A DNA stretch of 11,165 nucleotides, from positions 1 through 11,165 of the forward strand of contig JAEXLD010000018.1 of the NCBI GenBank assembly GCA_023445445.1, read 5' to 3'. Shown here one piece after another: positions 6,601-11,165 of the stretch (its first letter is position 1; each line of letters begins with the position of its first letter). The notes beneath the pieces are model-generated. The model was not told where the DNA came from. It worked only from the letters and a program-made list of their open reading frames with translations, and ran no database searches. Both the position numbers and the translations under genes were made by a program. The stretch is from Bacillota bacterium (GTDB taxonomy: Bacteria > Bacillota > Clostridia > Clostridiales > Clostridiaceae).

Positions 6601-6650
6601 TTATCATAACACTTACTCAAAGTATGGTGATATAGTGTATAGTTTTATTT
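6601..6650 (-). promoter_or_regulatory. Promoter/operator region of the tandem-MerR operon
   Basis: Upstream of the regulator the minus strand carries a small dyad TACTTTGAGTA (6614-6624). An outer pair, ACACT/AGTGT, lies at about 6610-6639. A GATAAT hexamer (about 6601-6606) could be the -10. I cannot find a convincing -35, which is common at promoters that need an activator, and MerR-family sites are typically dyads within the spacer. The exact promoter is uncertain. Confidence 0.3.
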
Positions 6651-6675
6651 AATTCTTGTTGATACATTAATCCCA

Positions 6676-7527
6676 TTAATTATATTTTTCAGCAACAATT
6701 CCTATCCAATCACTCTCTTCCTTTAATGGTTCTCCAGTAAGTGACCCAACCACATTAATAATTTTAAATCTGCTCTTTTCTATTATTTCACTTATTGTTT
6801 TTATAGTATAATCATGAAACCAATTTCTATATACCTGTACATCTTCATCATCAATAATTATATATTGATCAAGCCATATATCATTATCATACTTAAAGCC
6901 CTCTTCTAAAATAATATGTGTTTTTTCTCTCCAAAATCCCCCTTCACTAATACTCCAATTCTTTTCTATGCCATTTCTTTTTCTAAAAGTAGGAGTAGAA
7001 ACATCAAAAATAAAAATTCCTTCTGGCTTTAATGCATTTTTAATAATTTGAAAAATTTTAGTCCTTTCACTATCTGAAAAGGTATTTATCTCTCCATAAA
7101 TTTGTATTACCACATCATACTTCTCAAAATAATTAAGCTCTAATATATTTTTACAAAAATAATCTATATTAAGCCCCTTTTTCCTTGCACTATCTTTTGC
7201 ATATTTAATGGTATTTTCAGAAAAATCTATTCCCGTTACCTTATACCCCTTTTCACAAAGCCTTTCTGTATATAGTCCTGGTCCACAGCCTAAATCTAAT
7301 ATTTTTGCATCTTTTTTTGAGATATTTTGTCCTATAAATTCTACTATATTATCAATAGTCCTTTTATTATATGATGCAGCATCAGACTTTTCATCAAGAT
7401 GTGCTTTAAGCATTTGTTTAGCGATATATTCCTCTGTCCAAATATTACCTCCCTCCTTATTAAAAGGTTGTGGTTTTTTCATAAATTCCCTTATTTTATT
7501 CAATACAACTTCATTTTTCATAGTCAT
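6676..7527 (-). CDS. Class I SAM-dependent methyltransferase
   Basis: A 283-residue soluble enzyme that should transfer a methyl group from S-adenosylmethionine. Motif I is ILDLGCGPG (76-84), the ribose-binding acidic residue is in VTGIDFSENT (Asp101), motif IV is near YDVVIQIYGEINTF (137-150) and motif V/VI near LKPEGIFIFDVSTP (166-179). An N-terminal helical cap (1-65, with IWTEEYIAKQML) precedes the Rossmann core. The C-terminal half (190-283) has aromatic strands (GGFWREKTH, YRNWFHDYTIKTI) like the substrate lid of small-molecule methyltransferases. Substrate is not predictable. The first ATG has a nearby AAGGA with a short spacer; a second ATG two codons on is also usable. It lies 96 bp upstream of the tandem-MerR gene on the same strand with no clear terminator between, so it could be cotranscribed. 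Confidence 0.88.
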   Translation of the reverse strand: MTMKNEVVLNKIREFMKKPQPFNKEGGNIWTEEYIAKQMLKAHLDEKSDAASYNKRTIDNIVEFIGQNISKKDAKILDLGCGPGLYTERLCEKGYKVTGIDFSENTIKYAKDSARKKGLNIDYFCKNILELNYFEKYDVVIQIYGEINTFSDSERTKIFQIIKNALKPEGIFIFDVSTPTFRKRNGIEKNWSISEGGFWREKTHIILEEGFKYDNDIWLDQYIIIDDEDVQVYRNWFHDYTIKTISEIIEKSRFKIINVVGSLTGEPLKEESDWIGIVAEKYN

Positions 7528-7580
7528 ATTTTCCTTTCCATATTATATTTTTTAACATACTGATCTATTAATCATATAAT

Positions 7581-7661
7581 CTAAAATTCTTGAATATATC
7601 TTTCACAATACCAAATGTCATCAATCATTGATTTAACTTTAGTATCATATTCCTTAGTTTT
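7581..7661 (-). pseudogene. Possible C-terminal gene relic
   Basis: The minus strand reads KTKEYDTKVKSMIDD and WYCERYIQEF in one frame, then TAG, with no start codon; the frame is closed upstream by a TAA. About 85 bases farther upstream lies an isolated ribosome-site-like AGAGGTGA followed by only a few codons. Together these look like the head and tail of a small gene after internal deletion, upstream of the methyltransferase. The stretch is short and could be chance. Confidence 0.25.
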
Positions 7662-7770
7662 TTATTCTTTCAGTTATCGTTTTTATTGCTTATTGTTATA
7701 CAATATTTTCACCTCTTACGAATTTAAAATCATCTATTTTTTTATAAACTCTTCCCTTTTCACCAAATAA
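7662..7770. other. AT-rich spacer between divergent genes
   Basis: With the relic below it and the promoter above it, this completes the roughly 300-bp gap between the methyltransferase and the plus-strand membrane protein. Apart from the AGAGGTGA motif near 7710, I see no gene or strong stem. The methyltransferase promoter should lie in this gap but I cannot place it. Confidence 0.4.
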
Positions 7771-7779
7771 TGGTATAAT
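7771..7779 (+). promoter_or_regulatory. Extended -10 promoter of the small membrane protein gene
   Basis: TGGTATAAT is a perfect TATAAT preceded by the TGn extension. No good -35 hexamer is found 16-18 bp upstream (CTTCCC region), which extended -10 promoters tolerate. Transcription would begin near 7786, about 47 bases before the ATG. Confidence 0.6.
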
Positions 7780-7832
7780 ATATATTATAGATATTATTTT
7801 AAAAATTTAAATTATATAGGGGGAAAATAACA

Positions 7833-8141
7833 ATGTCATCATCAAGAATATTGAAATGGGTTACAGGTGGTCTTGAAGCAATTTTAGGAATTCCAGTTTT
7901 AGGAGCTTCAATTATTTTAGGATTAGTTTGGATACCACTAGCTATTATGTTAGTATTGCATATAGTTACTCTAGTTCTTACTAAGAAAGATGAAGGAAGA
8001 TCAACTGGTAGTATTTTAGGAATCGTAACAAGTTGTTTAGGATGGATTCCTTTCGTTGGAATGATTCTTCACATACTTTCAGCTATATTCCTTATGATTG
8101 ATGCTTCAAAGCCAGACAAAGTATCACAATCTAATTTATAA
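7833..8141 (+). CDS. Small membrane protein with internal duplication
   Basis: A 102-residue, very hydrophobic protein with two hydrophobic regions (about 12-49 and 60-89), probably three or four membrane helices, separated by a charged loop KKDEGRSTG (51-59). The two halves resemble each other: WIPLAIMLVLHIVTLVL (33-49) and WIPFVGMILHILSAIFLM (71-88) share a WIP-x-x-x-M-x-LHI pattern, suggesting an internal repeat. No signal peptidase site or known catalytic motif is visible. The ATG follows AGGGGG (7818-7823) by 9 bases, and promoter and terminator flank this gene alone, so it is monocistronic. Similar small proteins are usually labelled hypothetical. Function is unknown; a Gly-rich small membrane protein could act in membrane stress or as a subunit, but nothing here shows it. 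Confidence 0.85.
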   Translation: MSSSRILKWVTGGLEAILGIPVLGASIILGLVWIPLAIMLVLHIVTLVLTKKDEGRSTGSILGIVTSCLGWIPFVGMILHILSAIFLMIDASKPDKVSQSNL

Positions 8142-8161
8142 TCATAAGCAGTAATAAAAAT

Positions 8162-8209
8162 GAGCTATCACATTAGAGAATCAATTTTCTTTTAGTGATA
8201 GCTCTTTTT
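8162..8209. terminator. Strong bidirectional intrinsic terminator
   Basis: GAGCTATCAC (8162-8171) pairs perfectly with GTGATAGCTC (8195-8204), followed by TTTTT on the plus strand. The inner bases (TAGAGAA/TTTTCTTTTA) extend the stem with wobble pairs. On the minus strand the stem is followed by ATTTTTATT. It sits between two convergent genes and probably ends both the membrane-protein transcript and the DUF3795 transcript. Confidence 0.85.
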
Positions 8210-8305
8210 CATGTCTATTAAAATATTTTTATATTGAACTTTTCTTGGAATAATTATTTTCAAAATGTACATTTATTATTTATTAACTCTAAATATCATA
8301 ATCTC

Positions 8306-8791
8306 TTATTTGCTTTTATATCTATCTTTGTTGTCCTTATAGTTATCCTTTATTTCTATCTTATTATTGCAGTTAATTTTATTGAAATTCTCCATACGCA
8401 ACTTAAACCAATATTGTTTAAAATCATCATTCATATTAGGGTCAGGATATTCGAAGAATTTACTGCATGGTAATTCACTACATTGTGAACAATTATGATA
8501 TCCCTTTTCTGCTGAGCATTTGAAATAATCACAAGGCTTATCCTTTGAATAAATCTCATACCAAATAGGCTTGCCATTTCTATTACGGCAGCCGTCACAG
8601 ACTACTCCATAGTCTTCACAATTTACACAATAAGTTCCACATGGATTAATGATTAATTTTTCTTCTTCTGATAAGCCTATACATTCTTCAGCTTTTAAGG
8701 TAAACTGCTTGTTAGCTTTACTAAACTCTTCTTTTATTTTGGAGTAATCAAGCTTTGAACTTTTCATATTCTCTTTTTCTCTATTACACAA
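8306..8791 (-). CDS. Cysteine-rich DUF3795 protein
   Basis: A soluble protein of about 160 residues with twelve or thirteen cysteines. Counting from the internal ATG (8765-8767), they form CGTYCVNC (43-50), VCDGC (56-60), CDYFKC (79-84), CSQC (93-96) and LPC (99-101). This is the C-x3-C-x2-C...C-x2-C zinc-ribbon-like pattern of the DUF3795 family, with the typical following FFEYPDPNMNDDFKQYW segment and a charged tail. The family is presumed to bind zinc or an iron-sulfur cluster, but its role is unknown. Start choice is open. TTG at 8789-8791 has a well-spaced GGAG within GAGGGAGA (8798-8805), whereas the ATG at 8767 has only a weak GAG. I took the TTG. A strong terminator lies about 60 bp upstream, so expression may depend on read-through or on a promoter just after it. 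Confidence 0.8.
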   Translation of the reverse strand: MCNREKENMKSSKLDYSKIKEEFSKANKQFTLKAEECIGLSEEEKLIINPCGTYCVNCEDYGVVCDGCRNRNGKPIWYEIYSKDKPCDYFKCSAEKGYHNCSQCSELPCSKFFEYPDPNMNDDFKQYWFKLRMENFNKINCNNKIEIKDNYKDNKDRYKSK

Positions 8792-8852
8792 AATGAATCT
8801 CCCTCTCAATTTAATTTCTATTTTTTAGCACTAATTTTATATTTCACCTGCG

Positions 8853-8882
8853 AAAAAAGCACACTAATATCTAGTGTGCTTT
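8853..8882 (-). terminator. Strong minus-strand terminator upstream of the DUF3795 gene
   Basis: AAAGCACACTA and TAGTGTGCTTT (8856-8866 and 8872-8882) form a perfect 11-bp stem with a 5-base loop. Read on the minus strand it ends in TTTTTT (8853-8858, partly within the stem). It is about 275 bp past the helicase stop, so it more likely ends a separate short transcript, or works as an attenuator for the DUF3795 gene. Confidence 0.75.
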
Positions 8883-9067
8883 AAATTTTATATCACAAAG
8901 AGATTAGTTATGAGCGTATCAAAGTAACATCTTTAGATAAAGCAAGAGTTTAAGCTTTGACACATACCATATGAAATTAGCTAATTAGGACCTCACTTAA
9001 TTCACTTGTTCTCATAACACATTCCCCTTTCATTCATAATTCTAAAAATAGAATTTAAAAAATTTAT
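8883..9067 (-). ncRNA. Candidate structured leader or small RNA
   Basis: Past the 12-codon ORF the transcript could fold through GTGTCAAAG (about 8956-8964) pairing with CTTTGATAC with one wobble. Alternatively AAAGC/GCTTT could form over a 10-base loop, and ATCT/AGAT is a further small stem. The first two share bases, so they would be alternatives. The segment ends in the strong terminator. I know of no named RNA family that it matches; this rests on self-complementarity and placement only. Confidence 0.3.
8977..9015 (-). CDS. Twelve-codon ORF, possible leader peptide
   Basis: ATG AGA ACA ... AGC TAA encodes MRTSELSEVLIS. It is preceded at good spacing by a purine-rich AAAGGGG (about 9023-9029), and on the minus strand an extended -10-like TGTTATACT lies about 55 bases upstream of the ATG. 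It is followed by about 95 bases of potentially structured RNA and then the terminator at 8853-8882. This layout fits a leader peptide or a dual-function small RNA. It could equally be the start of a decayed gene. There is no protein-level support at this size. Confidence 0.3.
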   Translation of the reverse strand: MRTSELSEVLIS

Positions 9068-9069
9068 AG

Positions 9070-9094
9070 TATAACAAAATTCCATTTTGTTATA
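9070..9094. terminator. Hairpin downstream of the helicase gene
   Basis: TATAACAAAAT and ATTTTGTTATA form a perfect 11-bp inverted repeat around TCC, about 60 bp past the helicase stop. On the minus strand it is followed by ACTATAAATTTTTT, so the T-tract is slightly displaced. On the plus strand TTTTACC follows. It probably ends helicase transcription. It overlaps the possible -10 of the short downstream transcript, so it could also be an operator. Confidence 0.5.
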
Positions 9095-9156
9095 TTTTAC
9101 CATTTAATGCTTCAATTATCAATTCATATTTTATAGTTAAATTAATTAAAATATAA

Positions 9157-11165
9157 CTACCTTATTTTTTGCTGTAAAAATACTGTTAAATCTCCACTAT
9201 AAGTTATTATTAACTTATGCATAGCCCTTGTACAAGCAACATATAATAAACTTCTATCATACTCACATTTATAACTTTCTTTATTAACTTTTGGAATTAT
9301 GACTTCATCAAATTCTAATCCTTTTGCCATAGTAACTGTTGTTATAGTTATCCCATTAATAAACTTTGAACTATTCATGTTTAAAACATTCACTTCAAAA
9401 TCTTCAGATAAATGTTTATAAATTTCCTCTACTAACTTTTCCGTCTTACAAATAATCCCCAAATTAGAATAATTACTTTCTTTAAATTTATTTATCTCCA
9501 CTTTTATTTTTTCAATCTCATCACTCATATCATTGCACTTAATTATTTCTGGTTCATCACCATGCCTTTCTAATGCTTCTATTTTACATGGCTGAATTTT
9601 CCTAGCAAAATTAATAATTTCATATGTTGATCTATAACTTTTATTTAATTCTATAATCTTTGAACTATTGAATAATATACTCATATCTTGTAATGTATTT
9701 GAATTATATGGGTTAACACATTGATAAAAATCACCTAATATTGTTTTATTACATTTGTAAAGTTTGTTTATTATAGCATATTGTATTGGTGTATAATCTT
9801 GCATTTCATCTATAACAACATGTTTAACTGCCTCTTCAGATTTTGCTCCTTCAACAAACATCTTTAAATAAATATACGGATACACATCACTATTTTCTAT
9901 TTTATTATCTTTTTTAATTTTAAACATATCTTCTCTATTAATATACTTATAGAAATCACTATATAAATTTAAAATACTATCAATCTTAACCATCTTAGTA
10001 ATAGTTTTAATTATACTATTCTTAGTTGGAATTTTCTCTTCAAACATATTCTCAACTTGTATCTTTTCAAAAATGTCATTTGCTATTTTGTTTACTCTCT
10101 CAAAAATAGAATACTTTTTATAAGCCTCATATCTTCTTTCTATAAATTCTTTAGATATTATTTTATTATTTATCTTATAATCATTTGCCTCAAAATAATT
10201 ATTGTTTACATATTCAATAAAATCATCTAATAGGTATACAAATTCTATTGAAGATTTAAATCTTATTCTTTCTACTTCCCCACTTCTTCCTTCATCTGCA
10301 ATTTCACTTAATACCTCCAAGTAATCTTCAAATTCTATTTCATTTCCAATATACCTTTGAGCTATTTCCCCAAAACTACTTTCTAAAATTTCTTCTTCAC
10401 CTAATTCTGGTAAAACATTTGAAATATAATCTGAGAAGACCTTATTAGGAGATATTATAACAATATCCTTAGCAACTAAAAACTCTTTATATTTATATAA
10501 TAAAAATGCCACTCTATGTAATGCTATAGAAGTTTTTCCTGATCCTGCTACTCCTTGAATTATAACTACTTCTGAATCATCTCTAACAATTTTATTTTGT
10601 TCCTTTTGTATAGTTGCAATAATAGTTTTCATTCTTTTATCAGAGGTTGTTCCTAATTCCTTTTGTAATATATCATCTCCTATACTTAGAGAACTATCAA
10701 ATGCATACTCTATATTACTATCTTTTATTTTAAATTGTCTTTTTAGTATTAATTCACCATATATCCTTCCTACTGGAGCATCATAATATGCATCTCCTAT
10801 TTCAAAATCATAATACATACTTGCGATTGGTGCTCTCCAGTCATAAACCAGCATATTGTTATCGTCATCTAAGAAAGCACCACTTCCAATATAAAATTCT
10901 TCTTCTTCATTAAATTCTTTATCATAAAAGTCTATTCTCGCAAAAAATGGACTATCGATCATTCTTTCAATTTTATTTTTCTGCTTCTCAAAAGCTTCCC
11001 CATAACTTACTATTTGAGATATAGATTTTTCATTCGAAAAAATCTCCTTTCCATCCATATCACTCTTATTTTCCCACAAATATTTCATAGATTCTTTAAA
11101 TTCATTTTCATATTTTTTAACTTTCATTTTTAATTCATCAAAGTAATTATTAAGTTTTTTTAATA
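9157..11165 (-). CDS. helD: HelD-like superfamily 1 helicase / RNA polymerase recycling ATPase (5' partial)
   Basis: A superfamily 1 (UvrD/Rep-like) ATPase. Residues counted from the ATG at 11125-11127: Walker A GVAGSGKT (192-199), Walker B VVIDEMQD (437-444), motif III GDFYQ (465-469), NKSYRST (495-501), motif V TVTMAKGLEFDE (597-608) and motif VI LLYVACTRA (627-635). Before Walker A, FARIDF, VYDWRAPIASMYYD, LKRQFKI and ATIQKEQN are diagnostic of HelD, which frees stalled RNA polymerase from nucleic acid. That ATG lacks a ribosome site, and the frame stays open to the window edge (KKLNNYFDELK). HelD proteins have a coiled coil of about 50-80 residues before this point, so the real start should lie outside the window. 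Only the start is missing; the C-terminus is complete. Confidence 0.88.
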   Translation of the reverse strand, partial: LKKLNNYFDELKMKVKKYENEFKESMKYLWENKSDMDGKEIFSNEKSISQIVSYGEAFEKQKNKIERMIDSPFFARIDFYDKEFNEEEEFYIGSGAFLDDDNNMLVYDWRAPIASMYYDFEIGDAYYDAPVGRIYGELILKRQFKIKDSNIEYAFDSSLSIGDDILQKELGTTSDKRMKTIIATIQKEQNKIVRDDSEVVIIQGVAGSGKTSIALHRVAFLLYKYKEFLVAKDIVIISPNKVFSDYISNVLPELGEEEILESSFGEIAQRYIGNEIEFEDYLEVLSEIADEGRSGEVERIRFKSSIEFVYLLDDFIEYVNNNYFEANDYKINNKIISKEFIERRYEAYKKYSIFERVNKIANDIFEKIQVENMFEEKIPTKNSIIKTITKMVKIDSILNLYSDFYKYINREDMFKIKKDNKIENSDVYPYIYLKMFVEGAKSEEAVKHVVIDEMQDYTPIQYAIINKLYKCNKTILGDFYQCVNPYNSNTLQDMSILFNSSKIIELNKSYRSTYEIINFARKIQPCKIEALERHGDEPEIIKCNDMSDEIEKIKVEINKFKESNYSNLGIICKTEKLVEEIYKHLSEDFEVNVLNMNSSKFINGITITTVTMAKGLEFDEVIIPKVNKESYKCEYDRSLLYVACTRAMHKLIITYSGDLTVFLQQKIR

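Noticed and set aside
7208..7555. Plus-strand open frame of 115 codons
   Set aside because: It lies opposite the methyltransferase, which has clear SAM motifs; there is no ribosome site or recognisable domain.
8234..8473. Plus-strand open frame of 79 codons
   Set aside because: It overlaps the 3' end of the DUF3795 gene antisense and follows a strong terminator without a promoter or ribosome site.
8856..8882. Terminator belonging to the helicase gene
   Set aside because: It is about 275 bp past the stop, while another hairpin at 9070-9094 lies much closer; the distal one is better explained by a separate transcript or leader.
285..11165. A new antiphage defence island
   Set aside because: The helicase matches HelD rather than a known defence helicase. 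The methyltransferase looks like a small-molecule enzyme with no restriction partner, and there is no nuclease, toxin-antitoxin pair or integrase nearby.

Overview
The window is strongly AT-rich DNA with purine-rich Shine-Dalgarno sites (AGGAGG, AAGGAG, GGAGGTG), compact terminators and protein families common in Clostridia (XRE-DUF5680 regulator, HelD-type helicase, DUF3795 and DUF5661-like proteins). It looks like a chromosomal accessory stretch of a Clostridium or close relative. That placement is inferred from composition and protein style, not from a marker gene. I see no rRNA, tRNA, CRISPR array, transposase, integrase or phage structural gene.

Layout. At 1-156 is a compact MITE-like repeat with terminal inverted repeats, abutting a degenerate membrane-protein fragment. 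At 285-1752 (minus) are an aminoglycoside phosphotransferase/choline-kinase-fold protein and, upstream of it, an XRE-DUF5680 regulator. At 1753-2108 is a gene-free stretch with an inverted repeat upstream of the regulator, two hairpins and a good promoter for the next gene. At 2109-2435 (plus) is a small DUF5661-like protein, converging through a shared terminator on an orphan membrane histidine kinase (2507-3991, minus). At 4300-6579 (minus) lies the most coherent unit: a regulator carrying two MerR-type DNA-binding domains, an intrinsic terminator beginning in its stop codon, then an ABC ATPase and an ABC-2 permease that overlap. At 6676-7527 (minus) is a SAM-dependent methyltransferase. At 7833-8141 (plus) is a small membrane protein with an apparent internal duplication. 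At 8306-8791 (minus) is a cysteine-rich DUF3795 protein. At 8853-9070 (minus) is a possible short leader or small RNA with a 12-codon ORF ending in a strong terminator. At 9157-11165 (minus) is a HelD-like superfamily 1 helicase whose start lies beyond the window.

How the genes may work together. The MerR/ATPase/permease set is best read as a ligand-controlled export system, and its terminator suggests that transporter expression depends on read-through. The phosphotransferase, exporter, methyltransferase and HelD-like protein all belong to families with some members in antibiotic or toxin tolerance, but nothing here proves a joint function. Most other genes look like independent single-gene units bounded by their own terminators. 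I found no clear new multi-gene system. The best leads are the tandem-MerR/attenuated exporter operon, the structured transcript upstream of the DUF3795 gene, and the repeat at the left edge.
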